From assembly GCF_045679555.1 (NCBI RefSeq), contig NC_092087.1, positions 22,964,925-23,028,924 on the forward strand: 64,000 nucleotides of DNA, in the 5' to 3' direction. Shown here piece by piece: positions 33,701 through 44,850 of the stretch; position 1 is the stretch's first letter; the number at the start of each line of letters is the position of its first letter. A program made the translations under genes and the position numbers. The notes under the pieces are model-generated. The model made no database searches. It had not been told where the DNA came from and saw only the letters and a program-made list of their open reading frames with translations. Origin of the DNA: Salvelinus alpinus. Lineage: Eukaryota; Chordata; Actinopteri; Salmoniformes; Salmonidae.

Positions 33701-36529
33701 TCAATATATGCAGATCAATAGACAATCCCAACAGTTTGAGAGCGTGTTCGGTTACTCAGATTGAACGAATGGCGCGAGCATTTGAATAGAGAATGAACAC
33801 GTGACTGTAGTGCGTTTACAGTCGTCTCACCTGAGAGCTCATGGCGGGTGCTGAACCTCTCGGTCCTCTCCACTGCATTGACGCGACGGGCCACGCAGAT
33901 CATACACGACTGCAGGTCTGGACATACACAGCCACGTCAGTATACACAATCATTCTCAAATAAACCTAGAGCAGGCTCTACAACACTTCTGTCCCAGTTC
34001 CCATAATACATTTAGAGAAAGTCAATGTGAGAAGTACAGCAGGTCTGCATCATAAATAGAAAATACACATTTAACTGTTACACATGATTGAGGATGTCCT
34101 GCCCCTAGCCCACTACCTTCTCCTTCCTCCATCATGGCACGGGGCTGGGTCAGGGCGAAGCACTGCATGGTCTCGTAGCGCTGCCTGTTGGGACCCTCAG
34201 ACGGACCATGGTTCTGATAGTTCTGTCCGTGACCGTATTTCACCAGCATACGACAGTTAAAGGTGTGGCTCTTCTGCCGCGATGCCTCTCCTCCCCATGA
34301 CCCACCATTGGGTGCTGGATGAGATAAAGGGACACAATTACTTTCATGCCATTCTGCAGTGCCACTAAAAAAAAGTGAAATGGCATATGTTCAAGTTTTA
34401 TTGGGACTGTGTGTCTCGCACCGTTGTTCTTGGGCAGGTTCTTGTGCAGCTGCTCCCGGTCATCCTCATGGAGGATGTTGTAGACAGAGGTATTGATGAG
34501 CTCCTCCTGTTTGTACTGTAGGTACTGGGTCACGTTGTCAGACACAAACACGATACTGCCCTCCCGGTTCACCACAAACAGAAACCCATCCAGTGCCTGA
34601 GGCAGAGGAGAGAGGGGGAGGGAGGAACAGGGGGAGATAATTGTGTTTGTCAATAACTATCAATACGAATGTTTGTGACCAGCTGCACATAAAAGAGCTA
34701 TTCACAGTCTTGTATGTCACCGATTCAACATAAGGAGGTGAACCTAATTCCACTGCCCTTTGACCCCCACCCTGTCCACAGGCTAACCTGTAGCAGCAGC
34801 GGTCCCAGATGGTCCTTGTCAATGACCCCTTGACCAGTGGAAGACACATCTGCCTTCTGGACGTCGTCATCGCTGCATGAACTCTTCCCTGCAGAGGGAC
34901 AAGGATCCACAGTCACTTCACATTAGATAAGGTAAATCCAAATATTATAGTGCAACACACATTGCAGGACATAACTCTAAACAAGCAGCTTGATATCCAT
35001 TGTGGAATGAGGATAAATTACAAACTGCAAAACAGTTTTGCAGGAGACCAAAATTAGCCTCCAGACACCAATTATCCAGCCAACCATGTCACTAAAAATT
35101 AAACTGTCCACCACCAGGAGGCAGTATTAACAAAGTTAATACACTTCTAAAAATACCATTAGATTCAATCATGATATAGTTCAGTGTTCAACATATTCTG
35201 ATTCGAAGAGAGATACACTTGGAAGGGAGATCTTGAACAACAATAGCTTTTGGTTCTTTATTTAGAGTTACACAAGGCTAACACTAATGTGAGGGAAGAG
35301 ATAAAAGAGTAGAACTAAATTAGACAGGAGTAAAGGAATTGGAGAAAAAGAGGGCAAGAGATAGGTGGTTAAAAGGTAACAGAACAAGAGGGCCTTCATC
35401 ATTCACTTCCTGTAATTATGGCAACTTGGCTGTACAAAGCTCCAAGCAGCAGCAGCCAGCTGTGGCCCTGGGGTGGATACTAATCCAATAACTTTCCTTC
35501 CTTCTCACCGGTCTAATCCGAGTGAATTGCATCGGTATAAAATGCACATAATTTACCTGAAGGCTAGATGGAGCTAATACCATACTGCTTACACGATCCA
35601 ACCACTTCAGAGGGGGGGGGGGGGGGGGATTTATGGTGCTGGAATCCCTCGCTTATCTTGAGAGCCCTCCCCTTCCACCCTGCTCTCCAGTCCCATCCAT
35701 CTCCCAGGCTGGGCCTGCCACTCCAGTGCAAACAGACACATGAGCCTGGAGCACCATGGCCTTGAGCCATCACGACTCAATTACAGGTGTTCATTTCCCC
35801 CAAACACAAACACAGAGGCCAGGCAGCCACCACCTAACAGCTTCATCACTGACAGTCTCTACAGCCCAGGTTGACACAGCATCCTCCATCATAAAACCAT
35901 GCACTGAGCAAATACTACAGCAATGATTTATGAATGACTAACCATGTTCTCCTACCTCCTTTTTTTGTTAAGCTAAAATCAAAAACATGCTGATATTAAG
36001 AGCACACTAGTGGTATCAGTAGAGAGCATTGGGCAGCTGGTACCTTGCTCTTTGATTTGCCTGATCTGCCGGACGGTTTCCTTGAGGATGGCACATTTGT
36101 CTGGCTTCACGTTGAAGCTGACCATGTTGCTGAGGTTGGCAGAGATCAGCTCAGCCAGCTCCTCGATGTATTTACTCTCCTGCTCCCTTCTGCGCTTGTC
36201 ACACCTGCAGGGTGGGGGAGGGTACGGTCAAATGTGTCACCATGACAACCACACCTATCCCTCCATAATGACCAGAAATCTATGGGAATGAAAAATAGAT
36301 ATTGAAGCCAAGGAAAGGGGCATTTCACAGAGGCTAGGGAGGAAAGAAAACTCTTTGCTTATAAACACACTAAGACAGGCACACACAAAGAGAGAAAAAG
36401 GAAGGAGATGCAGACGGAGGCACAGCTCCCAACAGTGACTCGCCCAAGGCCTGGTGTATCACAGGTGGAGATCTTGCGTTTCCGTTCGGAGCACATGGGC
36501 GCCATGGAGTTGTCTGCCACGCCACTCAT
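27733..36529 (-). CDS. ncoa3: Nuclear receptor coactivator 3 (SRC-3/AIB1), 20 coding exons
   Basis: This p160 coactivator binds ligand-bound nuclear receptors and recruits CBP/p300 and methyltransferases in the nucleus. Coding exons from the start are 36444-36529, 36044-36204, 34788-34888, 34422-34596, 34117-34314, 33831-33917, 33411-33554, 33067-33214, 31343-32912, 31128-31254, 30765-30965, 30318-30551, 30074-30191, 29703-29874, 29240-29584, 28993-29094, 28548-28773, 28127-28307, 27875-28043 and 27733-27744. They total 4557 nt, in frame throughout (1518 residues plus stop; human about 1424). The bHLH is at about 29-82, PAS region 110-370, LXXLL boxes at 702-706, 778-782 and 840-844, and CBP/p300-binding region about 1117-1174. 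NCOA3 rather than NCOA1/2 is shown by [20 protein letters not shown] after the second box and by the KYC terminus. Odd points are a GC-AG first coding intron and a Met/Asn-rich tract. The 5' UTR part of the first coding exon reaches 36548. Confidence 0.96.
27875..28773 (-). other. ncoa3: ncoa3 C-terminal exons (AD2, short polyglutamine)
   Basis: Exons 28548-28773, 28127-28307 and 27875-28043 encode residues about 1324-1515. [17 protein letters not shown] leads into [19 protein letters not shown], where only four glutamines stand in place of the long human polyQ. Later strings [20 protein letters not shown] and [15 protein letters not shown] match the mammalian C-terminus. Confidence 0.93.
28993..31254 (-). 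other. ncoa3: ncoa3 activation-domain exons
   Basis: Seven exons (31128-31254, 30765-30965, 30318-30551, 30074-30191, 29703-29874, 29240-29584, 28993-29094) cover residues about 891-1323. The first starts [10 protein letters not shown], matching the LDNLDAILG motif of mammals. Exon 29703-29874 carries [14 protein letters not shown] and [13 protein letters not shown], the CBP/p300 NCBD-binding helices. Exon 29240-29584 ends in [12 protein letters not shown]. Confidence 0.93.
31343..32912 (-). other. ncoa3: ncoa3 1570-nt exon with the receptor-interaction domain
   Basis: One exon encodes about residues 367-890. It begins [12 protein letters not shown] and contains a Met/Asn/Gln tract (32507-32725). 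The conserved [19 protein letters not shown] follows. The three LXXLL receptor boxes are KKLLQLLTS (31895-31909 core), [11 protein letters not shown] (31667-31681 core) and [12 protein letters not shown] (31481-31495 core). The exon ends KTEPPDE before a gtaggag donor. The large size of this exon is typical for p160 genes. Confidence 0.95.
33067..34888 (-). other. ncoa3: ncoa3 PAS-region exons
   Basis: Six exons (34788-34888, 34422-34596, 34117-34314, 33831-33917, 33411-33554, 33067-33214) encode the PAS-A/PAS-B part, about residues 83-366. Conserved strings include [64 protein letters not shown] and [19 protein letters not shown]. All splice sites are gt-ag and all phases close. Reading into the introns gives unrelated sequence. 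Confidence 0.95.
35612..35628. repeat. Poly-G run (17 G) in ncoa3 intron
   Basis: Seventeen consecutive G lie in the intron between 34889 and 36043. The rest of that 1.15-kb intron shows nothing recognisable. Confidence 0.8.
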
Positions 36530-36548
36530 CCTCAGCACATATCAGCAC
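36044..36548 (-). other. ncoa3: ncoa3 start-codon and bHLH exons with GC-AG intron
   Basis: The exon 36444-36548 has 19 nt of 5' UTR and the ATG at 36527-36529. It encodes [19 protein letters not shown], close to other p160 N-termini. The next exon (36044-36204) begins inside [20 protein letters not shown] and carries the bHLH through IRQIKEQG. The two join in frame only if the donor is GG/GCGAGT, a GC donor. No GT in the right phase exists nearby. The acceptor is ccaccctgcag. Confidence 0.85.
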
Positions 36549-37708
36549 CTGGGGAGACAAGACAGATCTGAGACGCAGACACTGACTGACATGTGACCAG
36601 TGCTACTGACTGGCTTATTGAACTTCATTCCGCTCCGATTTATGCGTTACAGCAAGGGTTTCCAGACACTTTTTTACTCAGGCCCCCCATCCAGCATTGG
36701 GGAACAACCCATGCACGCCACGTATATTTCTATGGGCACATGCACTGTTAATTACCCTCATTTGCAGAAAAGAAAAAAAGTGGGGGTTTTAAAGGCAATT
36801 GTCTTGCAATTCTATACATTTTCCCATGGCTAATGTGCATTCATGTGATATAAAACCTATGGGCTAAAAACATTAGCTGACATGGGTTAGTTGATTTAGA
36901 CATTTCTGACAAGTTAAATAGCTACGGTATGCAATGACTGATATGACAAGAGGAAAACTGATGATGTACTCCCCAATTTCAAAATTGCACCTTGTGCATT
37001 CTACTATTACAACTTTTAAGATTAAGTTGAAAGCCGTTCTGAGCCCCCCCCACTGCATTAGGCCTCCTCTTAGTGCATCTTGTCCAAGAGGTTTGTCCAT
37101 TACTACTATTATTCCATACACTAACTACCAAAATCCCTCTGCTATTTTTCTTTTGAATTGACATATTAACAAAGGCGATTCAGACAGTAAGCTGAGTTAG
37201 CTAGTAGCTATACGAGTCTCCCTACATAGCATTTGATAGGAGGAAAATCACATATGTTCCAGTGTGAGGGACTGATGATGTGATTTAAAGCCTCTGGAGA
37301 AATGAGTCATCCTGCGTTCAGCCTGCTGCTGCCTGCTCTACTCCTCCTTCTGTAGCGGTACAGTAGTCAATAAACACCAGCACAGGGACAAGCTGAATTG
37401 TGTTCATGGAAAGCAATAGAAATGTTGGTCCTGAGATTAGACTATACTGCATTCACGTTTCCAACAGCCCCTGCCTCCACTACACACACCTCTTCCCTTC
37501 ATGTCCACTTCTCTTACCCCGAATCCTCCCTCTACATCTGCTGTTCTTCTTCATAGACTCTGCCCTTGTTTTCCTCCCCTGGACTGGCCTTGACCCCCTC
37601 AGGGTTCACACCAGAGGAAGACTTCCACTACTTTCCCTTTCCCACACCACAAAGAAAGAAAAAAAACATTCAAGTTCATTGTTCCAGCGCTTGAGAGGTA
37701 GGCTACGG

Positions 37709-37729
37709 CACACACACACACACACACAC
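37709..37729. repeat. (CA)n microsatellite
   Basis: About ten uninterrupted CA units. Confidence 0.9.
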
Positions 37730-38310
37730 CTGAAATGGGCAGGCAAGCACACACAGACATACTGTCTTTCTCACAATCGTACACACACACGCTATGAGCT
37801 CATCATTCCTGAGTGGAAAACTGCAGAATGGATGAGAGCCGTTATGCAACCGCAGTCCAAAACTGCAGGCTTGGACGTGTTGAGCACCACCTCTGACACT
37901 CCTAGGGGGTTTCTCAATATACATACTACCGTGCTCCACGCGCTCATGCTTCAAGTGCATCCCCCGAGGATGTTTGTGAAGATCGGATAGTGTGGAGAAC
38001 ACATAAAACATTTGAGAAGCACCCACACCCCCCCTACTGTATTACCTCATGCTGCACCCCATTCACTGAACCTTCTTCCAGCCAGGACAATGGCAACAAT
38101 AGTTACTTCATAACTATCAGCTAGCTACTGCATGTGCGAATCATAATAATCTAACCAGATCGCAAAGATGACTTTAACTAATGTTAAGGCAGATGTCAAT
38201 TCTTCGTGTGTAGCTAGCTAAATTATTTGTGGCTATATCTGGCTTGCTAGCTAAAAGAAGTTGCTAGCCTGTTAGTGCTATTGACTTAAAGTTGTAAAAA
38301 AATATTAAAA

Positions 38311-38495
38311 TAGTCAAGTCAGTTAAGAACAAATTCTTATTTACAATGACAGCCTACCACGGCCAAACCCGGGGCAATTGCACGCCGCCCTATGGGACAC
38401 CCAATCATGTCCGGATGTTATACAGCCTGGAATCCATCCAGGGACTGTAGTGACACCTCAGTCAGTTCCTTAGACCGCCGCACCACTCGGGAACC
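38311..38495 (-). mobile_element. tRNA-derived salmonid SINE, reverse orientation
   Basis: The 3' tail reads on the minus strand ttgtaaataagaatttgttc then ttaactgacttgac. The body carries ggttgtaat-type decayed SINE sequence with acacctcagtcagttcctta, gaccgccgcaccactcggga at the tRNA-like head. It lies head-to-head with the HpaI-type SINE at 38536-38740. Confidence 0.75.
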
Positions 38496-38535
38496 CGGAC
38501 TTACTATGAGCTTGCGACCTACGCACACTACAGTG

Positions 38536-38740
38536 GGTATTGGGGCGGCAGGTAGCCTAATGTTTAGAGCATTGGACTAGTAACTGAAAGGTTGCAAGAT
38601 CGAATCCCCGAGCTGACAAAATAAAAATCTGTCGTTCTGCCCCTGAACAAGGCAAATAACCCACTGTTCCTAGGCTGTCATTGTAAATAAGAATTTGTTC
38701 TTAACTGACTTGCCTAGTTAAATAAAGGTAAACAATTAAA
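38536..38740 (+). mobile_element. HpaI-family SINE
   Basis: It starts ggggcggcaggtagcctaat and continues through the tRNA-like part (agtaactgaaaggttgcaag, then atcgaatccccgagctgaca). Next come gtcgttctgcccctgaacaa and the tail gtaaataagaatttgttctt aactgacttgcctag. The diagnostic GTTAAC site is mutated (aaataaccca). RNA polymerase III boxes are recognisable but diverged. Confidence 0.85.
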
Positions 38741-39389
38741 TGTATTTTATTTATTTTTTTGTAGGCAGGTAAAAAAAAAAAAAGAGCCCAAATTACACAA
38801 CATGCATTTATTAACTTATCAAGATAAAATATTGTAGCCAGGCAACATACAGTATGCGATGTGATTGGGCAACATTTCAATCCGAAGTCAGTTTATTTTC
38901 TCTCGCTTCAGCTCAAACAATGGCCACCATTGATTTCAAGAATTTGCATAATTTTTTTACGTGGTTACGTCATATATTTCTGTGCATAGTTTCTGTTGAA
39001 GCTTCCAAATATGTACAAACGGAGTATGCATTTGATTAGTGCTCCTTTTTCGCATACTTTGATCTGGACTCGTACTCCGACCCTCCCGTGCTAGGAGCAC
39101 AGTAGTACGTATTGAGAAACACTCCTAGTCTCCTGTAGAGCGCCACCGCTGACACACTCCTAGTCTAAGCCATACGTCTCCACTGCATGCTCCCTGTTCA
39201 ATCTCCTTTTCACCATCCCTCTAAATCTGTCTTTCCCTCATTTTCCCCCCCCCCCTCACATCTTAGAGCAGAGTCCCGCTTGTCGGTACTGAAAGAAAAA
39301 AAGTTCATGACTGTATACAAGATATAGGGGGAAAAGAACAAGAAATATTTTGACAACCATGCTGCCCAGTGGCATCAAACTGAATATAT

Positions 39390-39835
39390 TTGCATACATG
39401 CACAAAACATTGGGAACACCTTCCTAATATTCAGAACAGACTCAATTTGTTGGAGAATTGACTCAACAAGGTGTCAAACGCATTCCACGGGGATGCTGGC
39501 CCATGTTGACTCCAATGCTTCCCACAGTTTTGTCAATTTGGCTGGATGTCTTTTGGGTGGTGGACCATTCTTGAAACACAGGAAATTGTTGTGTGAAAAA
39601 CCCAACAACGCTGCAGTTCTTGACACTCATTCAAAGGCACTTAAATCTTTTGTCTTGCCCATTCACTCTCTGAATGGCACACATACACAATCCATGTCCC
39701 AATTGTCTCACGGCTTAAACATTCTTTAACCTGTCTCCTCCCCTTCAGCTACACTGATTGAAGCGGATTTAACAGGTGACGTTAATAAGAAATCAGACTG
39801 ACATGGTGAATCCAGGTGAAAGCTAGGTCATTCCA
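39390..39835. repeat. Dispersed Tc1-like repeat remnant
   Basis: It contains acaccttcctaatattcaga, catgttgactccaatgcttc ccacagt and gtcttgcccattcactctct. These strings occur in a common salmonid DNA-transposon repeat. No intact ends or coding frame were found. Confidence 0.5.
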
Positions 39836-42432
39836 TTTGTTGTTCGCTTTTACTTCAACTTTTCGATAGACCTATACTCTGAAGAGGAAGGAAACAAATG
39901 TACGCCAGCTAGATACACCCTTTCTATTTCAGAGAGTCGTTGTCTGAACAGAAGCCCACCATGAACAAGTCACAACAAGCCTGGCATTATGTAAATTATC
40001 CTGAATCAGCCACTTCTGACAATGTGAAACTTGGCCAGAGATTGGGAGATGTTTGTTCCAGGTACGGGGCAGGTTTTAAAGTGATAGGAATTGAAAGCAG
40101 TTAACGGTTTTATAAGACAGCACAGGCCTACAAAGTTTGTTGAACTAGATAGATAATTTGGAGAATAATGTGCAGTGTAAATGGCATGGACTCCACATGG
40201 TCCCACACCTTCACCTGATTGTCTCCGATCCCAATCCATTCAAAGTCTATGACCTCAATGTCTCAGCACAGCCTGTTATGAGAGAAGAGACCAGTTCACA
40301 CACACTGTACACTGGCAGGTCTAAAGCAAGTACTCTGACCAAGAAAATAAATAACTAAAAAAGGCTACTGAGCAGTAAAGGGTCAATGGATGCTACCAGT
40401 CAGTCTGACAGACAGGACTAAGATAAAAAGGTGAGAGAGTTGGTGAACAAAATTAACCAAGCCCAATGTGGCTCCTGAAAATTATAACGTAACAAACTGC
40501 AAGTTCATTTGGCTATTTTGAGTTTGTTCACCAACTTGCTTTTATTAGAGATGTTTTAATATGGACTATGTCCCGCCTTCTAAGCACTACAGTAATGAGC
40601 GATCCCATTGGCTGGCTGATACTATTTAGAACAGAACCCACACTCTTCTACTTCCTGTTAAAATGTTTAATATTTGGTAGAACTTCATGGGAACAGTCAT
40701 TCTAAAAAGAAACAGGAAGCCACAGAAGATAGCATCCTGTTTGCATCCTCTCTCATCGTCCCCTGCCTCATCACTTCCTGGATGTGGCCACCCATCCACA
40801 ACATTGACATATTCTGTGTATCTGTCCCTTTCTCGCTCCATCTGCATCTTTAATACCCTCAGTACCAAGCAACGGTAAGCTATCCCCTGTCCGTTTTCTT
40901 GGTAACCTAGTCACTTAATTTCCACATCATCCCCTAGCCCCCATTGGAGGGGTCACCTGCATTATTCATAGGTCAACTTCCTGCCGACACACGAGAAAGT
41001 AGGCACTGCTAGCGTGGCAACAACTGTGTGTGCCTATGGGATCTTCCACGCAGATCAAATCCTAAGGGTCTTCCACAGCAACTGAGATAAAAGGTACAGC
41101 TGAAGGCAGCTGAATATGATGGGGGAGGTGCAGTAGACGGGAGGAAGAGGGAGGAAAAGGAGGTATAGTAAGGGGAGGAGGAAGAGCGTTGGGCTGAGCT
41201 CTAGAGCTGCAGTGTCCCTCAGTCAGGACCAGAATAGCGAGGAGCCGGGGACATTCCAGCAGAGCCTGAAATCAAGGCTGTAATCTGAGCTCTGTGAGAC
41301 GCAGGCTAAATAACAAACATGTCCCACCCAAAACAAAGAAAACACACAAACGGACTTACCATACCACAGCTTTCACACTCACAGCAAACGTATACATAAC
41401 CACAACATACTAAGCTGACAAGCCATCACCCACTGATGATACCATCCTGAGAGTGGGATCTGTCTTTTGTCTTCAAATATAAAAATAGTGGCAGAAACAT
41501 TTGGAGCCTTTCTTTAACGATGTATAGCTACCCCACTCACCCACCTACTAGACACACCCCCTTCCACACAGTCTTACAGAAACAAAAAGGCATCTACTGG
41601 ATTTTAGGATGAGTGCAAAATGAAACAGAATTATTTCCTGTTTTTCTTCAAAGACCAGCCCCACCTCAGGAGCATGCTTAGAGCTCACACTTTGGGATGA
41701 CGACAGGTACATTACAATTGCTGCTGCTCACACTGCTGGAGCTTTTCTCCCGTGTCAACCCAGTGTCATATCCATTTTATACAATTGAACTTGACAGACT
41801 TGTGCACATCACAAATAATGTGTTTTCACAACCATGTACAGTGCCTTCAGAAAGTATTCATACCCATGTATGTGTTACAGCCCAAATTCAAAATGGTTGA
41901 AATATATTCTCACCCACCTACACACACAAAATAATCCATAATGACAAAGTGAAAACATGTTTAGAGATTTTAGCAAATGTATTGAAAATGAAATACACAT
42001 CAATGACAAATATTCCCATCCCTGAGACAATTCATGTTACAATCACCATTGGCAGTGATTATAGCTGTGAGTCTCTGGGTAAGTCTAAGAGCCTTGCACA
42101 CCTGGATTGTACAACACTTTGGATAGTGTATTGATACACTATCCAAAGTGTAATAAATAACCTCACCATGCTCAATGAGATATTCAATGACTGCTTTTTT
42201 TTTTAACCAATAGGTGCCCTTCTTTGCAAGGCATTGGAAAACCTCCCTGATCTTTGTGGTTGAATCGGTTTGAAACTCCCTGCTCGACTGAGGGACCTTA
42301 CAGATAATTGTATGCATGTGTGAGGTACAGAGATGAGGTAGTCATTAAAATGTATGTTAAACACTAGTATTGCAACTGATTACATGACTTAAGCACATGT
42401 TAACTCTTGAACTTGAAATGGGTTGAATATAG

Positions 42433-42806
42433 GCCTCCCGGGTGGTGCAGTGGTCTAGGGTAGTGCATCGCAGTGCTAGCTGCGCCACCAGAGTCTCTGG
42501 GTTCGCGCCCAGGCTCTGTCGCAGCCGGACGCGACCGGGAGGTCCGTGGGGCGACGCACAATTGGGCTAGCGTTGTCCGGGTTAGGGAGGGTTTGGCCGG
42601 TAGGGATATCCTTGTCTCATCGCGCTCCAGCGACTCCTGTGGCGGGCCGGGCGCAGTGCGCGCTAACCAAGGGGGCCAGGTGCACGGTGTTTCCTCCGAC
42701 ACATTGGTGCGGCTGGCTTCCGGGTTGGAGGCGCGCTGTGTTAAGAAGCAGTGCGGCTTGGTTGGGTTGTGCTTCGGAGGACGCGTGGCTTTCGACCTTC
42801 GTCTCT
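42433..42806 (+). mobile_element. SmaI-like tRNA-derived SINE
   Basis: It begins cctcccgggtggtgcagtgg, with a tRNA-like head holding ggttcgcgcccaggctctgt. The GC-rich body (cacaattgggctagcgttgt, gtgcggctggcttccgggtt) continues to cgaccttcgtctct. It is the same family as the reversed fragment at 4356-4560. The 3' end is cut off where the HpaI-type SINE begins. Confidence 0.8.
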
Positions 42807-42813
42807 ATTATTT

Positions 42814-42947
42814 TCAATGACGGCCTAGGTTAACTGCCTTGTTCAGGGGCAGAACGACAGATTTTTACCTTGTCAGCTCAGGGATTCAATCTTGCAACCT
42901 TTCAGTTACTAGTCCAACGCTCTAACCACTAGGCTACCTGCCGCCCA
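42814..42947 (-). mobile_element. HpaI-family SINE, reverse orientation
   Basis: Read in reverse it has gggcggcaggtagcctagtg, ttagagcgttggactagtaa and gtcgttctgcccctgaacaa, then ggcagttaacctaggccgtc with the HpaI GTTAAC site intact. Its LINE-like tail is missing, so it is 3'-truncated at the junction with the SmaI-like SINE. Confidence 0.85.
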
Positions 42948-43524
42948 GGCAGGCTTTCCATTTTTTATTCAATTTGTAAAAATGTCTAAAAACAGACCTC
43001 CACTTTGACATTGTGTGCACGCGCGCCAGTGACCCAAAAATCTAAAATTAAATCCATTTTAAATTTCGATTGTAAAACTAAATGTGTTAAAAAGGTAAAT
43101 GGGTGTGAATACTCTGAAGGCACTGTAAATGTGCCAGAGTTCACCACAGAATCCTAACAACTGTTTCATCCATTTGTGAAAATACATACAATTCTCATGA
43201 AAACAGAGCGAGTGAGCCAGAAAACTGACTTGAGATAGTCAAAGAAATATGATGCACAATGGGACTAAAGTGCAGCGAGGCAGACAAATGCCAAGTGTGT
43301 GTACATGTGCAGACTTCTAAAAAGTCAAGCTGTAAAAAAAACTCTAGGAAAGCCTCTATTATGAAGCACACTGGCAGCTCCAAATTCCAGCCAAGCCCTG
43401 ACGCAAGAAAAGCATGGGGGGAAACATTAACTGTTCCTCGTCTGCACTTCAGAGCAGGACAGTCTGGAGTTGGATCTGGTTGCTCTCTCCTCCTCTGTCC
43501 ATCCCAAGAGCCATCACACACACA

Positions 43525-44170
43525 CACCACATGTAAAGTTTGTCCCATGTTTAATGAGCTGAAATAAAAGATTCCAGAATTGTTCCATACGCAAAGATAA
43601 TTTCTCAAATTTGTATGCATCCCTGTTAGTGAGCATTTTTCTTTAACAAGATAATCCATCCATCGACAGGTGTGGAATATCAAGAAGCTGATTAAACAGC
43701 ATGCTCATTACACAGGTGCACATTGTGCTGGGGACAATAAGCCACACAAAATGTGCCGTATTGTCACAACACAATGCCACGGATGTCTCAAGTTGAGGGT
43801 GCATGCAATTGGCATGCTAACTACAGGAATGTCCGCTAGAGCTGTTGCCAGATAATTGAATATTCATTTCTAGCATAAGCCGCCAACGTCATTATAGAGA
43901 ATTTGGCAGTACGTCCAACCGGCCTCACAACCGCAGACCATGTGTAACCACGCCAGCCCAGGACCTCCACATCCGGCTTCTTCACCTGCGGGATCGTCTG
44001 AGACTAGCCACCAGGATAGCTGATGAAACGGAGTATTTCTGTCTGTAATAAAGTCATTTTCTGGGGAAAAACTCATTCTGATTGGCTGGGCCTGGCTCCC
44101 AAGTGGGTGGGCCTATGCCCTCCCAGGCCAACCCAAGGCTGCGCACCTGCCCAGTCCATAGATGAAATCC
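43525..44170 (+). mobile_element. Tc1-like fragment, same family as 24174-25310, plus strand
   Basis: catgtaaagtttgtcccatg, aaataaaagattccagaatt and caggaatgtccgctagagct match the 24174-25310 element read in reverse. Transposase HTH remnants run to ctgatgaaacggagtatttc, then a non-coding tail to ccatagat. The middle of the transposase is absent. The end flank merges into the hairpin at 44177. Confidence 0.8.
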
Positions 44171-44176
44171 ATAGAT

Positions 44177-44400
44177 CAAAATGTTCGCTATGTGCTCGTT
44201 AGCATTTTAATACAACATGCAACATTTTCAGCTATTTTATATTAATTATTTTTTACAGTTCATAAGGAAATCAGTCAATTATAAATAATTTCATTAGATT
44301 TCCTTATGAACTTCTAAACAATTACAATAAATTAATATAAAATAGCTGAAAATGTTGCATGTTGTGTTAAAATGCTAACGAGCACATAGCGAACATTTTG
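44177..44400. repeat. Long imperfect hairpin (arms about 95-103 nt)
   Basis: The left arm starts caaaatgttcgctatgtgct (44177) and runs to ggaaat (44271). The right arm runs from atttccttatgaac (44298) to cgaacattttg (44400) and is its reverse complement, with a few mismatches and small gaps. The 26-nt loop and inner arms contain Tc1-end-like sequence (aaggaaatcagtcaatt). It abuts the Tc1 fragment that ends at about 44170. Confidence 0.9.
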
Positions 44401-44850
44401 TACAGTTTGACCTAAACTATACAAGTATATACAAGTAACTAAAAATACTACTCATTGATCTCTCATTGATCTCTTGATCCAGGAGGGGATTATTTGATAT
44501 TACTAAGTAAAATGCTTGATTTTGGAAGAAGCTAACATGCTAACAAGCAAACCAAAAATGCTCTGCAATTGTGCATTTATCGCATTTTAGACAGTTAACT
44601 TAATAGCAAACTTCCAGTTGTGAATTGCATGCTGTAATTAGATCACCTGGAGCATGCTGCACAACAGTGAGTGACTCAGAAGGCTCTGGTCTCTTATTGT
44701 GTGCTGGTAAACCAACATAACTGGGAACTACCATAAACGCCATAATAATGTGACAGGTGAAATGAAGAACGCAATGTTCTTTATCTCCTAACGTATTGCA
44801 CAAGTTGACTGCAGTTATTTACTTAAAAAGTAGCTACGAACATAAAATTG

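Larger units (their letters stand above)
41839..43125. mobile_element. Tc1-like element with internal deletion, carrying two SINEs
   Basis: Inverted ends cagtgccttcagaaagtatt (41839) and its complement ending aaggcactg (43125) are both flanked by TA (41837-41838, 43126-43127), an intact Tc1 target duplication. The internal part matches a family also present at 63030-64000 but lacks its middle, with a junction near 42112-42151. Two SINEs (42433-42806 and 42814-42947) sit in its right half. No transposase frame survives. Confidence 0.85.

Noticed and set aside
37400-37990. 196-codon open frame in ncoa3 intron 1
   Set aside because: It runs through a CA microsatellite and has no domain features.
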